NCBI GenBank assembly: GCA_022749755.1
Contig: CM040441.1
Location: 5,998,890 to 6,062,889, forward strand
From: Azadirachta indica
Lineage: Eukaryota > Streptophyta > Magnoliopsida > Sapindales > Meliaceae
Direction of reading: 5' to 3'
DNA length: 64,000 bases
Below, one piece after another: positions 10,388-24,370 of the stretch. The notes below the pieces were generated by a model that was not told the DNA's origin, ran no database searches, and worked only from the letters and a program-made list of their open reading frames with translations. Each line of letters begins with the position of its first letter. The first letter of the stretch is position 1. The position numbers and the translations under genes are program-made.

Positions 10388-13300
10388 ATATTTCATTGCA
10401 TAGGGCTTAACTTAATTGTCTGTGGAGATCTGAATGAACTTCAAGTACATTCGGTCATTTTAATTGTAATGCATACTGATGCTACAAAGGATTTGTTGTC
10501 TCTTGACAACTAATTAATAATTAATGAATGTACTTCAAGGTTTATTTCTACTCCATTGGAATCATTGAAGATACATACGATAAACTAGAGGCAACTAACT
10601 GGAATTATAACAAAGAATTTGGAGAGAGCTAGTTAACATTCCATAACAACAAAGTCATTTTCTTTTCTCATGCAAGTCCAATGCTCTTCTTCAATTTTAT
10701 TTTTCGCTTTATCTTATTTATATGTTTATTTTTAGTCAAAATATCTTTTTAACATAAATTCAAGCAATTGTTGCAAATTGTGTTAAAGTGGAAAATTTGG
10801 CATTTGATCGCAAGAACATACTTTCTTAAGTAAATGACGCAATTTATTTCCTGGGAATGAAGTTTGAATATTGTTTTCATAAGCAATTACTGAACAGAAA
10901 ATGTAACAAGAACATTTATGTAATAGAAAATTAGAATAACCATTTTGAGCCAAATTATGGAATCGAACACTCAGATATAAATTTGATCTTCTTACACAGT
11001 CTACATATTAAAAAGAACCCGATTACAGTGTTGGGATTGAAACTTGGTCAACACTTCAGTCTACTTCTATAAGGAGATAATCTGCAACGCATTAGAACGT
11101 GGACACTTCTAAGTTGCATGATTTTAGCTATTTGTTGTGCACAAAACAAATTTTGTAGCACTGTCTACACTTTATATGAGCTTGTGCATTCAAGGATTGA
11201 ACCTAAAACCCCCTTTGTCATTGAAAAAAGCAACCAGGAAATCAGCATCTAATCCTATCATTCCCAAATCAAGTATTCTGGGTTCACAAAAGTGACTACA
11301 TTCTATTCAGCATCCACATTCACCACCATCCTCCTTCGAGCTACTTTACTACCATTAATGAAACCCTCGAAGTTGTTAGCCTTAATGTTGGATAAAACTT
11401 GGGTTTTCCACTGAAGATAATTTGTATTTGAAAGTTTAATAGGTGCTACAAAGATAAAGGTAGTGTTGCATTAATTACAGGTACAAGGAATTCTATTTAT
11501 AAGTAGGGTTTTGCAGATAAGGAAATCCTAGTGTACAAATGACAAGTTGTCCTATACTCATCTAAATGAACTGCGTAATCATCACCCTCGTAAATCCATC
11601 TGAAATTCTTGCAATTGCTATGCAAACCATCACAGTAATAGCTTATTCTATAACTACATTGTACTATTTTCTTGTCGTCTGAGCTGGCAGTTGTTAGGCT
11701 CTACAATTTGGACTAGATGACTGTTGGGCTCTTGGACATTTCTTAGGTTGTTTCATATATAGGTAGCCCATGTCTTTCAACATGATGGTCAACTTATTAG
11801 ATATTAGTTCTCAAAAAACTATACTGTACATTTGAGCAGCAAGAATATGTGCTTTTTCAAATGCTTTTTTAATTTGTTTTGTTTCTAATTTTTTTCATGA
11901 TTGCACTATACATTAAAAAATATAAAAAATTGATATATAGGAAAGCTCTAAGAAAATCATAGAAAATCCATGAGAAAGTTTACAGCTTTTCCTTATATTA
12001 ATTTTTCCTTTCATATATACTGTATTGTGTGGTCCAAATGATAATTTTTAACTAGAATAAGGCTCCATTTAGCCCTACAAATTTTTTAGATTAAATCATT
12101 TACGACTAAAAGGTTCCTTAATATCTTTTTACTATTTAGTTAATAATAAGTCTTAACATATTTACTTCAATCCTTTTCTTATTGTCTTTTTACTACTTTT
12201 CCCCCATTTTCTTATTGTTTTGTTACTATTTTTCCCTCTGCTTTTCTATATTTGTGTTCTCAAATTTTTTTTCGTTGCTTTTTCTTTGTCTTTTCCCCTT
12301 TTTCTTGTTTTTTGATTGCATAAAAAATATGGACCGAGAGTATTTGCTGCTTTTCATTTTTTTAACTCAATAAAAATTGATTGATGTGGAAAATTTATGA
12401 TGGAAATCTCCAAGAAAGTTGCAAGAAAATTAGTAGGCTCCAAGGCTTATTATGCTATTTTTTAGTTTTATTTGAAACTTTTTATTGAATCAAGCTTCTG
12501 TTTATATCCTTATTGTCTGATTCCAGGATTTTAAATTGTTATAAAGATAGAAAACTAAATTTTGTATTTAAAATAACTCTATTTTCTAAACAGGGTGTAG
12601 TGTTTATGCACAATCAAGTATACTCAAATGAGAATTTCTTCAAGTACTATTCATGGAGATAAATTTGTTTTATATTAGAGTTTTCTCATAAATGAAGGAT
12701 CAAACATGATAATAAACTGAAATCAATATTTCCCAAACAATGTTATTTAATTATATCATTATCTAGGGGAAGTCTTTCACTAGTTAATTAATTGGTGGAC
12801 CAAGTGCTTTTGCTTTGCTACATTATTGTTGAATTTCAGACATTTCACATTATTCTTATTACCTTTTTGACATTGATTTCCACTCCCAGAAATTTGCAGG
12901 AAAAGAAAAAAAAAAAAGATGACAGCAGGAAAAGTGAAGGAAATTAAGCAGAAAGTAAAAGAGTTAACTAAGGAGAGAAGCAATTCTACTTTCCTGCCCC
13001 AAAGATAAAAAATATTAGAATTCAATAGAATATTCCTAATGGGATGTGTGGGAGCAATTCTGAAAGCTCCATGAAAAGCGCAAGAAAGTTAAGAGGAAAT
13101 TATTGGTCATTTAATTGTATATATTACTCTGTTCATAAACTGTCTTTTTCTTCAAAGTCATTCACTTCTGCGCTTTAAACATAAAATTTTCAATTCTACA
13201 CAGGTCTTCTGTAGTTATTTTTCTTGGTATGAAATATTTAGGTTTTATATCTTTTCATGAAATAAAGTGTGCACGAAATATTAATATTCAATTTTTTCAA

Positions 13301-13828
13301 TTATTAGCTGTGCAAAAGTTACATTTAAAATAAAGTCATATACAAAATTGTTCACTCGTGACCTCTGCTTTAGCTTTTACTGTTAATTGAACTTTTTTTT
13401 CCTATATTTTTTAATATTGCATGGACAATATGAACCCATGCAGGTCTTCTACAGCCTTACTTCGTATGAAAGGATATTAATGTACCCTTAGCATTTCCCG
13501 ACGAACAAAATAAAATTGAAGAAATGAAAAGATTCTTCGATAGAATAAAATTATATATCAAATGAGAGCGCAGGCATGAACTACGAAAGTGGGCCGAGAT
13601 GTGTACAGCAACATGGACCCGGCCACATGCTTGAGCATTTCTTTTGAAATTTAACAATTCGTATAAATAGACAGAAAAGCTTCCAGAAATGTCCAGGAAA
13701 ACAAGAAAGAAAGCGACAGCCGAAGGAAAGTGAAGGTAATAAGTCTGGTTGGAAAAATATTCAAAGCTACAAGAACATGCTTTACATAACTCTTCTAATC
13801 TACTCTCAAGCATCTCTATCTCTCTGTC
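10388..13828. other. TNL1-TNL2 intergenic region with duplicated flanks
   Basis: About 10388-11000 resembles the 3' flank of TNL2 and TNL3. About 12480-13030, 13200-13440 and 13640-13810 resemble parts of the TNL3 upstream region (22860-23250, 22080-22270 and 23330-23480) and of 52260-54235. In this copy the block order differs from TNL3: the TCAAGCTTCTG block precedes the AAATATTAATATTCAATTTTT block, the reverse of the order upstream of TNL3. The middle (about 11300-12100) is unassigned and may hold an LTR fragment. No gene is supported; open frames such as 12182-12373 are T-rich low complexity. Confidence 0.55.
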
Positions 13829-16800
13829 ATGGCTTCATCTTCATCTTCATCTTCATCTTTATCGTCCTGCTTGTAACTATAAAGTTTTCCTAAATTTCAG
13901 AGGAGAAGGTACCGTGAAACTTTTACTAGCTATCTTTTATGGTTTGTGTCAAAAAAAATATATAAGACCTTCATTGATGAAGATCTTGAGAAAGGAGATG
14001 AGATTTCTTCTTCTCTTGTGAATGCAATTCAAGTATCAAAAATTTCAATAATTATTTTCTAAAAAGACTATACTTTTTCCAAATGATGTTTGGGTGAATT
14101 TTTCATGATTCTTGAATGCAAAAAATTATATGGCCAAATTATTATACCTGTTTCCTACCAAATTCATTCGTCCAAAGTGCGGAAGCAAACTAGAAGTTAT
14201 GGGAAAGTTTTTGCTGAACATGAAAAAGTTTTCAAGAAGATGCCAGAAAAGATTTAGAAATAGAGGGATTTATTGAAAGAAGCATTCTATTTATCTAGAT
14301 ATGAATGTAGGAAAATTAAATATAACAATCAACTTTTTGTTTCATCTTTACATCATTTACATCCTATTTTAATTAAGAAAAAAAGAAATATATTTATATT
14401 TTTTAGATTCTTATGAGATTTAATAATTTTTAACTCATTTTCTTTTTATCTTATATCCGTTAAGTCTGAGGCAAAACTTGTAGATGTAATTGTAATGAAT
14501 ATTGTAAAAATATTGGATGATATCACAATCTCCACTTATTTCAATAGTTTAGTTGAAATAAACTCGTGAATTGAACAAGTTAAATCTCTACTACGTATTG
14601 GATTGCTAGATTTCCAAGTTGTAGGAATTTGGGAGATTGATGGTATAGGTAAAACAACTCTTGCTCAAGCTATTTTCAAGCAAGTTTCTAATGATTTTGA
14701 TGGCAAATGTCTCATGATTAATGAGAGAGAAAAATTAGAAAGAGGGGTTGGATTAGAACAACTACAATAAGATGTTCTCTTTTGTTTATTAGGAGAAAAT
14801 ATACTATTAGGGGGTCTAAACATACCACATTATATGAAGGATAGACTCCAATGTATGAAGGTTTTCATAGTCCTTGATGACATTAATAAATTTAGACAAT
14901 TAGAGTATATAGTTGGAGGGCTTCATCTCTTGGGTCCTGGAAGTAGAGTTACTATAACCACAAGAGACAAACAAATTCTTAATAAATATAGTGTAGATCA
15001 TGTATATCAGGTAAAGGGATTAAACTATGATGAAGCTCTTGAGCACTTTCGTAATTTTGCCTTTAAACAAAACCATATGCCTAGAGATTTTATTATGTTA
15101 TCAACGAGGCTAGTAGAACATGCAAAAGGCAATCCGCTAGCTCTTAAGGTGCTAGGTTCCTTCCTTTGTTCTAAGAGCAAATAAGAATGGGAAAATACTT
15201 TGGACAACTTAAAACTGATTTTTGAGCCTAATATTTATGGGGTTCTAAAGATTGGTTATGACAAATTGAGTTGGACAATTAAAAATATTTTTCTTCATAT
15301 TGCATGTTTTTTCAATGAAAATGGTAAATATTACACATCATTAATTTTTGATGACCTTTATTCGATGCATTGTGCATTGGACGTCCTAGTTGATAAGTCA
15401 CCTATATAACAATATTATGCAGCCACGTACAAATGCATGATTTATTGCAAGAAATGGGTCAAGAAATTGTTCACCGAGAGTCAGAAGATGATCCACAAAA
15501 ACGTAGTAGATTCTTGAATCATAAGGACGTTTACTATGTACTAGATAAAATAAGATAATTAAGAGCCCACTTGATTTTATTTTCTTTTATGCTTTATATA
15601 GATTTTGAATAAAGGATCAAATCAAATGCATTTTGTTTTGTAGTGTTTAAGAACAATTTTATAATTATTTTGTAAATATTGAAGTATTTGCTTATTTATT
15701 ATTATTACTATTTATTTATCAGGCAACCAACTTAGTTGACAAAAATAAAAGATATAAATCTTGACTCTAGAGTCTTTACAAAGATGACTAGTTTAAGAAT
15801 GCTGAAATTTTATGTGCCTGAGCATCTGAATATATCAGATATGAGAACAAGAGTTCATCTTTTAGAAGATCGTAAATATCTTTTTGATGAATTGAGATGT
15901 CTCTATTAACATGGATATCTTTGTAAGATATTGTCAAAGGTTTTTAATCCAAAGAATCTTATTGAACTTTATTTGCCATACACTAAAATTGAATGACTTT
16001 GGGAAGGAGAAAAGGTATTACATGTTACAGAATTAAATGTATATTTTATTTTAAATTTAACTGTGAAATTCGTTAATACTAATGTATTTGAGTGATTATT
16101 TATACTTTTGTACAGGAAGCATAGAAGCTGAAATATATTGATCTTCATCATTCTCAATATCTTAATAAGATTCCGAACCCTTCAGAAATCCCAAGTCTTA
16201 AGAAATTAAATCTTTTGAATTGTGTGAAGTTGCCCTGGGTTCTCTCGGACATTCAAAATTTCAACAACCTTGAGATCTTGTGTTTGAAGGGCTGCCACAG
16301 TCTTAGGTGCTTTCCCTGCAACATACATTTTAGACCTTCAGTAACTATTGATTTGTCCTGCTGTGTTAATCTCACAAGATATCTAGAGATTTCAGGAAAA
16401 GTAATGAAGCTACATTTAAGTGGAACAGCAATAGATGAAGTTCCCCCATCAATTGAGAGTCTAACTGATCTTGAATTTTTAGATGTGAGCTTTTGCAGAA
16501 GGCTGAAGATGCTTCCAACTAACATCTGCAAGTTGAAATCTCTATCTTCGCTTTGGCTTAGTCAGTCCTCAAAGCTTGAGTGTTTTCCAGAGATTTTGGA
16601 GATAACGGAACGTTTAAGCTTGATTGGATTAGAATCCACGGCGATTAAGGAGCTGCCATCTTCAGTTGAAAGGGTAGAAGGATTTGAATATTTGGGTTTG
16701 ACAGGTTGCTTCGAAATTCATAGTTTGCCATAGAACCTACAGAATTGAAACAAAATTTTAATACTTCATTTGTCTGGATGCAAAGGTCTTGCATTGCCTC

Positions 16801-17609
16801 CATTATCAGGCTTTTCTTCTATGACAAAATTGATCATAGATTACTGTGATATGAAAGAAATACTGTAGGATATTGGTTGTCTATCCTCTTTGTAGTATTT
16901 AACTCTAGAGGGAAATAGCTCTGAATGTTTGCCTATAAGTATCAAGCAACACTCTAAGCTGCGTCGGCTTATCCTAGATAATTGCAATATGCTTCAATCA
17001 TTACCAGAGCTTCCAGTAGGTCTAGATTATCTACAAGCAAAGAATTGCAAGCGGCTCCAGTCTTTACCAGAGCATTACCTAGGCAACAGCAAGTTTGAAT
17101 TCACTAATTGCGTGAAATTAAATGAAAATGCAAATAACAACGTTTTGGCCGATTCACAACTAAGGATTCAACATATGGCAAATACATCTCTGAGAAAATT
17201 CTATGAACAAGTATGTAATTATCCTTCTCGATACATGTTTCTTCTAGTTATATCATATTATAAGTCATGATTTTTGAATTACAGGCAGAGAACTCATTTT
17301 TGATCTGGTTTCAACATTTGTTTTCCTGGAAGTAAAATTCCTGACTGGTTCGACAATCAAAGTTTAGGATCTTCAATAACTATTAAGTTGCCACAACTTT
17401 GCTGCAGCAAAACTTCATTGGATTTTCTCTTTGTGTTGTTATTGCGTTTGAAGATATTTTTAATATCTTAGGAGGCCAGCAGAAGCGCAACTACCATTGG
17501 AAGATCTGACGGGGAGGAAACCAACGGTCCTCAGCAAGAAAGGTCCTTTCTTTCTCAAATATTTCGTTGCTTAGGGCTTGGCTTCAATTCTCTGTGGAGC
17601 TCTGAATGA
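13829..17609 (+). pseudogene. TNL2: degenerate full-span TIR-NB-LRR
   Basis: Five blocks match TNL3: TIR 13829 to about 14312, NB-ARC about 14467-15556, linker about 15723-16014, LRR about 16116-17210, jelly-roll about 17285-17609. Lesions are numerous. A stop follows the serine-rich N-terminus. A one-base loss follows FRGEGT. Stops lie in the IFSKNYA-equivalent segment, in QLQ*DVL and in SKSK*EWEN. The exon-1 donor is lost. The P-loop reads GIWEIDGIGKTT, so a Gly normally at the fourth position is Glu. Kinase-2 (VLDDI), GSRVTITTRD and MHD are still readable. The jelly-roll exon has lost about 350 internal bases relative to TNL3 (junction near 17471) but keeps its C-terminal segment. Dead, and clearly sister to TNL3 including its flanks. 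Confidence 0.88.
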
Positions 17610-19129
17610 ATCTCAGGTACGTTTGGTCATTTTAATTGGAGTGCATACATTATAGCTTTTCTGATTCTACATTGGATTCGAGAATTAATCAGCATACTAC
17701 AATGTTTATTTTTTTACCACCACAACTGTTGAAGAGCTAGTCAACACTTCATAACAGCAAAATTCTTTGCTTTTCCAGTGTAAACTCAATGCGCTTCTTC
17801 GTTTTTGTTTCTTTATCTTTTTTATGTGTTTATTTTAATTCGAATATCTCTTTTAACAAAAATTCTTCCCAATTATATTGTCAAATAGGGGAAATTGGCA
17901 TCTAATTCTCTGTTATATTCTTCTTGAAAGTGAACCTTTTGCAAACTTTTGTCAGTACCTGTTTCAGAAAACTATCTTTTAGGATCATAACTTGCTGTTA
18001 AGAAGACTAGTTTGTTCTATTACTACCATCAGTCTGTAAATTTCATAGATAAGAATTACTTTTCCACTTTCGAATTTTTAGCTATTTGATAAATTGTACT
18101 TCCTTCCACATTGCAAATCTGTTTATTTTGGTCTGGCATAGGAAGCATACCAGGCAAGAATATTCACAATTTAACTGTCCACTGCAAGAAAGTGATCTTG
18201 ATGTATATTTATTGTTACTTCTCATATGATTTAGTCCTCTGTTTTGATTCCTTGATATAAGTAGTTTTATATGACGAAAGTTCGACTCAATTATGGTTGT
18301 ACTAAAAGTTCCATGAAATACAAATACAGAAAGAAGAACATTGTTTTTCCAATCGTATTGAACAAAGAAACTCTTCTAAATGACTACACAGAACTCGTAA
18401 CAACAACATTTATGTTGTATAAAATAGGAATAATCAATTTGGGCTAGACAATGCATTTGAAAATTCAAATATAAAATTGAGGTAGCTTCATCTTCTTATT
18501 CATGTTTAGATTATTGACAAGAACATGACTAACAAAGAACATTACTCTTATGTTATATGCGAATGCACTTCTTTGCACAAGCTTGATCTTCCTGCTCTGT
18601 TTTATGATCACATATCACATATTATCTTTCGTTTTTAATCCCTACATTTTGTCGCTTCATATTTAAGTAGATATTTATTAAAAAATAATTGGTCTGTGTC
18701 TCAGTTTTTGAATTTAAGTCTATACTTTAGAAAGCCTCTTTCTTTCAACAGATGGTGAAGACTGAAGATCAAGATGTTGTTAATGGAGGCACCAAAAACC
18801 TTTGGGTGGACTCATGATCACTTGCATAACATTAGGTTTTTTATCTTGAATTAAATTCATTCTTTGTTTTGCAATGGTCTCAGTTTAAGTACACACTCTT
18901 CAAGATGAGAACATTTATGATTAAGAAAATTTTATTTCACAAATGAAACTGTTTACGGTGCAGCTGATATTTGAAGAAAAATTCGCAGGTGATTGAAGTA
19001 CCACCTCAAATTTCAAGGTAAAATTTATAAATCAAAGCAAAGTTTAAATTTAAATTTCAAAATCAAAATTTAATTTAAAATTCAAAATTAAATTTGAATT
19101 AAATACACTTTTTGAAACATTTAAAATTA
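17610..19129. other. TNL2 3' flank, duplicated
   Basis: No gene. Segments match the TNL3 3' flank: GGTCTCAGTTTAAGTACACA and following at 18880-18990 versus 28172-28280, and GCAGGTGATTG(A/G)(A/T)GTACCACCTCA at 18988 versus 28344. Parts also match the flank after TNL1 (about 18400-18500 versus 10910-10995). This shows that the duplication unit extends at least 1.3 kb past the stop codon. Confidence 0.6.
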
Positions 19130-19626
19130 ATTTTTTAAAAAAAAATTATTATATTTCCAATCAAATTTATTTTATTAGAATTTAAAAATTATGATATTCA
19201 AATATATTTATTGTTCCTTCAAACAATTATAAAAAATAATAATAATAAAATTATATTTAAATAGTTGTTAAAGATAGAATTATGGTTAGATTATACAATT
19301 GTTTTGTATCAATAATAGTAAATTAAATATTCATTCATTATTAAACATATTTGATTTAAATATTTTTATAAGTATAGTTTCCCCAATGATAAAATTGTTA
19401 TTTACCATCTCTGAGGTTTTAAGTTTGAATCACAACATTGCAATTAATTAGGCTTGTTAGGTATGGGTTGTCACATGCTTGTGCCAAGCTCAACCAATTG
19501 GCTTGAAACCTCAACCCAACTTAACTCGACCATCATGTTGTGCTAGACTGGGCCATTACTATTTATAGGCCAAGTCAAGTCGTGCCTACACTGCTCATAG
19601 GCCCCTTGCCAACTTGCTATCTCTAG
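19130..19626 (-). repeat. Dispersed repeat, possible hAT-like element end
   Basis: Reversed, this stretch aligns with 41746-42290. Shared features are the start TAGAG(A/G)T(A/G)(G/A)CAA, a CCCA/GGGCC-rich head, then ATTGATACAAAACAATTGTA, TTTAAATATAATTTTATTAT and TTTGAAGGAACAATA. A TAGAGGTGGCAAA-type start next to GGGCC-rich sequence recalls non-autonomous hAT elements, from memory. Only one terminus is visible in each copy. Confidence 0.5.
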
Positions 19627-22600
19627 TCCCAACTTAGAAAGAACCTACTCCTAATATACAAGAATAAACCACTCAGAAAGAACCCATCCCATCTATACAA
19701 GAACTAGCCAATGATGAAACCTAACTCATCACTGAAATTGATTTCTTATAAATGACATGTGTCTGATGACCTACTAATGGTGGTGGACCTCATTAATTCC
19801 AACGGATGTGAGACTTCTATTGGAAATAACAACCAACTAGAGATGAAACTCGTTCATTTTTCTCCTGAGTCTGCTCAGGTGAGTTGTAATGGAAATTAGT
19901 CAATCGGAAAAGGTGATGATAATCAATGAAATGAGTGATTCTAATTCAAAGATACGTTGCAATTCCACTACTAAAAATCCGGTCATCATTGGTGCAGGTT
20001 GATACTTTTGGCTAAGTGTTAAACTAAATAGATAGAAATATATCAATATTTGTTGACGCCAAATACGAGTATTATTGTCTTTCAAAAGTATTATTTACCA
20101 GGTGAGTGGATTCTTTTCAATATTCTTTTCTTTTTATCTATCTCTCCAAGCATTGGCTTAGAGATTGCATGCTTAAAAAACTTAAAGATATTTTTAGCCA
20201 ATTATTTCACTTTATGCGATATTTTATTGTGATACAATATGTATTGGCAAGTAATATTGTAGTCCATAAAGATATAATTTATCTCAACCAATTATTTTTT
20301 CAATAATTCTGTCAATTAGTAGAGAGGTAGAAACACATTTTTCCTAAATTCTAATAAAAATTTCAGTCAACTACTTCAATTTTGATGATATCTCATTTGT
20401 CACACAATATAAAATAAAAGATGTATTTACCACTGCACTATTTCCATATTTTGAATTATTTTTTAAAATTGGCCGTATATAATTGTACAAATTAAGGACT
20501 TTCATAATAAAAAAATATAAATTCTGAATTATATTTATTCATTATATGTTTATTAGTGTTAAATTTGTAATTTATCAATGCTACTGAGAATATTTTTTCT
20601 ATTAATATATATATTTAGAATTTCTTTTCGCAATTGGTTTTGTTTTAAAGTTATAGTATTTTATTTTCAGATATACCCTTATGTGGATATTTATTAAAAA
20701 TTTATTGATATATGTGCATGTATATTTTGAATTTTATCCTCTGCTCCATGAAAGTGTTGTAATTGTTTAATTTTCAACGCCAGTTTAAAATTATTAGTAA
20801 CAATAAGTTCAAGATTTACATTTTTATCCACAACAAATGAACATACAATATCAAAAAGTAACATATCTGTGGAGAATCTGGAGATCATGTAGCCTTGTGA
20901 AGATGTTGAATAAAATGGGTGGGTATACACAATAGAAGAGAAAGGATAAGAGTTAACAAAATAGAGAAGAAATTCTACTCCCTTGACCCAAAGATATAAA
21001 AAATTTAGAACTCAATGGACTAAGCTCTGACTTAAATATGTGGAGTAAGAGCAGGAACCTCCTCTCATGTACAAAGTCTAAAAGATCCATTTTATTATGA
21101 GTCACAAATAATATATATTAAGTTCATACCTGTCTAATCTGTTCAGAATAATATATTTTTTAATATAGTTTATTGACAACTATTACCATGAAAATTAAAT
21201 TAAAAGCAAATATTTTTTTATGTTTGAAGGTAAACAAATATCTCATACGGTTTGGGCAAATGACACATCCCTCCAAAATTAGTGTGCCGTCGAGTATAAG
21301 AATAGAGGGTAATTTTGTCATTTTGACTTTAATTAATATAAGAATAGAGGGTTATTTTCAAATACCTTCCTAAGGTTTAAGAAATAGTATAAAAAGGAAA
21401 CGTTTTTGAAAACTCACAAATATCTCCCCTATTACAAAACTTATATCCCATTATGAGTGTTATTTTCTGAAAATTCAATAACAAAGAAGAGCAACTAGTT
21501 TTGTTGGGTTTAAAATTAAATATATGAGAATTAAAAAAGTAAAATAAAATAAATATTAAATAATTATTTGTATGATTATTTATATGTGGGTTTCAAATAA
21601 TATTTTATAATTACTTAATGGTACTAGGTTTAGTATTTAGGGCTATATTTGCTTCCAATCTATATTTATTTATTTGGGGATTTATTCTTATTTTTAGTTT
21701 GAAATTATGTTAATTACAAAATAAAAAATTGAGTTGTCACCAAAAAAAAAAAATCTACTAATGAGTTTTCTTGTAAATAAGGCTGATAATACTTTTGACA
21801 TATTTTCAATAAAATACCCAAATGTTAACAGTCATGTTGCTTTCACATTTTTTATGAAACATATGGACCCATGTATTTATAGCTGCTTTTCTGCCGTGTT
21901 GGTTTCATATTAATTATTGACTTATTAGACTTCTACCTATTAAAAAATAAAATTTCCACACCAGCAATCAATTTGATGCAGAGAAAACGTACATAAAATA
22001 TAGAAAAATATGAAATTAATTTGTTAAACATAATATGTCTGAAAGCTCTTGGAATATTGCAGTGAATTTAAGAGATTACTCTTGGCGTGAGATATTTATG
22101 TTTTATATATTTTCATGAAATAAACTGTACATGAAATATTAATATTCAATTTTTTTAATTAACTTTACATAATTATTATATTTAAAATAAATTCCTATAT
22201 ACAACTGTTCACTTGTGATCCCTGCTTTAGGTTTTACTGTCAATTTTACCTTTTTTCCCTATATATCTATATATATATATATATATGTATATTTATTGAT
22301 TGCAGGAACAATGTGGACCCACGACTGTATTTTACAGCTTTTCTTTGCATTCTTCTTCCTTTCATGCATATTACTGTATTATGTTATCCTGATAATATGT
22401 TTTAATTAGAATAAGGCTCTATTTGACTCTAAAAATTTTTAAATCAAAAATGGTTTATAACTGAAGGTTCCTTTTTTATGATTGCATCAATCCCAGTAAC
22501 ATGGTCACATGTTTTAGCATTCTTTTTGAAAATAAAAAATTATTTACGGATCTCTAAAATATTATTTAATATGTATTTTAGTCTTAAAAAATTTTAAATT

Positions 22601-23505
22601 ATTTATTTAATTTTTATTTAATAACAATATCGTTCTTAAAATAAATTATTATCGATATATATTTTAAACTTTATATTTTTTCGATCTACAAGTTAATATA
22701 GTGAGAAGAAGAAGCCAATAATTATTTTAAGTACTACTTCATTAATAGATTGAGAGGTAAATAGATAATTTTTAAATCATATTTTAAATACTCAATTGCC
22801 TTTTTTACAAAAATAAATATTATTATATAGTTATAAAGTTATTTATGTGGAAAATGTAGAATATAAATTTCTATGAAAGTTACAAGAAAATCAGTAGGTA
22901 GGAACTTAAGTTTGGCAAGAAGAACGCTCCAAACATTTACTATATTATTTTGTATTTTTATTCGTCATATTTTATTGGATCAAGCTTCTGTTGATATCAC
23001 TATTGTCTGATTCCAGAATATGGATTATTATAAAGAGAAAATTAAATTGAATAACATTCGCATTTAAAATTACACTCTTTTCTAAACAGTGTAGAGTTTA
23101 TGCACAGTCGAGTAATATTTTTCTCATAAATGAAAGATCAAACGTCATAATTTGCATTAAACTGAAATCAATATCTTCCAAATAATATTAATTATCTATT
23201 TTTAGTTATATCATTATTTATTGGAAGTCCTTCACTAGTGACTTATTGGTGGACCCATGCTCTTGCTTGCAACTGTTGAATTTCAAATTTCACATTATTG
23301 TGTTGCCTTTTCTACTTTGACTTTAAGTGTCAGAAATTTCCAGGAAACACGAAAGAAAGGGACAGCAGTAGAAAAAGCAAAGGAAATTAAAGTTTGGGTG
23401 GAAGAATAATTAAAGCTCTATCTCCATTGTCTTCTTCAACTTTATCGTTCACATGCTTTACCCTTGCTTTTAATCTCCTCTCAAGCATCTCTGTATCTTT
23501 TTGTC
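19627..23505. other. TNL2-TNL3 intergenic region, includes TNL3 upstream flank
   Basis: No gene supported. From about 21880 it is the upstream region of TNL3 and shares blocks with 12480-13810 and 52260-54235. An earlier block at 20940-21060 (AAATTCTACTCCCTTGACCC, then AAAGATATAAAAAA) matches 12960-13060. A (TA)n run lies at about 22266-22288. A doublet of ATAAGAATAGAGGGT occurs at 21297 and 21339. Sequence from 19630 to 20930 is unassigned. Confidence 0.5.
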
Positions 23506-24370
23506 ATGGCTTCATCTTCATCTTCATCTTCATCGTCTCCTTCTTATAATTATGAAGTCTTCCTGAGTTTCAAAGGGGACGATATTCGTGAAACTTTTGC
23601 TAGCCATCTCTTTTATAGTTTGTGTCACAAAAAAGTGAAGACTTTTATTGATGAAGATCTTAAGAGAGGATATGAGATTTCTCCTTCTCTTTTTAATGCA
23701 ATTCAAGGATCGAAAATTTTAATTATTATTTTCTCAAAAAATTATGCTTCTTCCAAATGGTGTTTGGATGAAGTTGTCAATATTCTTGAATGCAAGAAAT
23801 TATATGGCCAAATTGTTATACCTGTTTTCTACCATGTTCATCCATCTGAAGTGCGAAAACAGAATGAAAGTTATGGGAAAGCTTTTGTTGAGCATAAAAA
23901 ACATTTTAAGAATAAGCCAGAAAAGGTTCAGAAATGGAGGGGTTCATTAACAGAAGCATCCTATCTATCTGGATATGAATCTGCTAAAATTAGGTATAAC
24001 TATCAACTTTTGTTTCATATTTACATCATCTATTAATTAAGGAAGAGAGAATAGTATTTGTATTTTTTGGAATATTATGAGGTGCATTAATTTTGACTCC
24101 TTTTTTTTTATCTTCATATTTTTTAGGCCTGAGGCCAGACTTATAGATATAATTGTCAAAGATGTTATAAAAAAATTAGACAATATCGTAATGTCCACTG
24201 ATTCCAAAGGTTTAGTTGGACTAAACTCGCGTATTGAAAAAGTTAAATCGCTACTATGTTTTGGATTGCAAGATTTTCGAGTTGTAGGAATTTGGGGCAC
24301 TGGTGGTATAGGTAAAACAACTCTTGCTGAAGCTATTTTCAAGCAAATTTCTAATGATTTTGATGGCTAA
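23506..24370 (+). CDS. Possible truncated TIR-NB product of TNL3
   Basis: If the 14-base deletion is real, join(23506..23993, 24127..24370) still encodes 243 residues: a whole TIR domain with the catalytic-type Glu at residue 89, plus the first part of NB-ARC through the P-loop (K226), stopping after SNDFDG. Plants do carry TIR-only and TIR-NB proteins that can trigger or help immunity, so this may be a product rather than debris. Expression and stability are unknown, and nonsense-mediated decay of the long transcript is likely. Offered as an alternative reading of the same locus. Confidence 0.35.

Noticed and set aside
11385..11780. Possible solo LTR starting TGTTGGATAAAAC, with a TTCTATTTATAAG box
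   Set aside because: No matching CA end with a target duplication and no second copy seen in the window.
12182..12373. 63-residue plus-strand frame rich in Phe and Leu
   Set aside because: Poly-T low-complexity DNA, not a protein signal.
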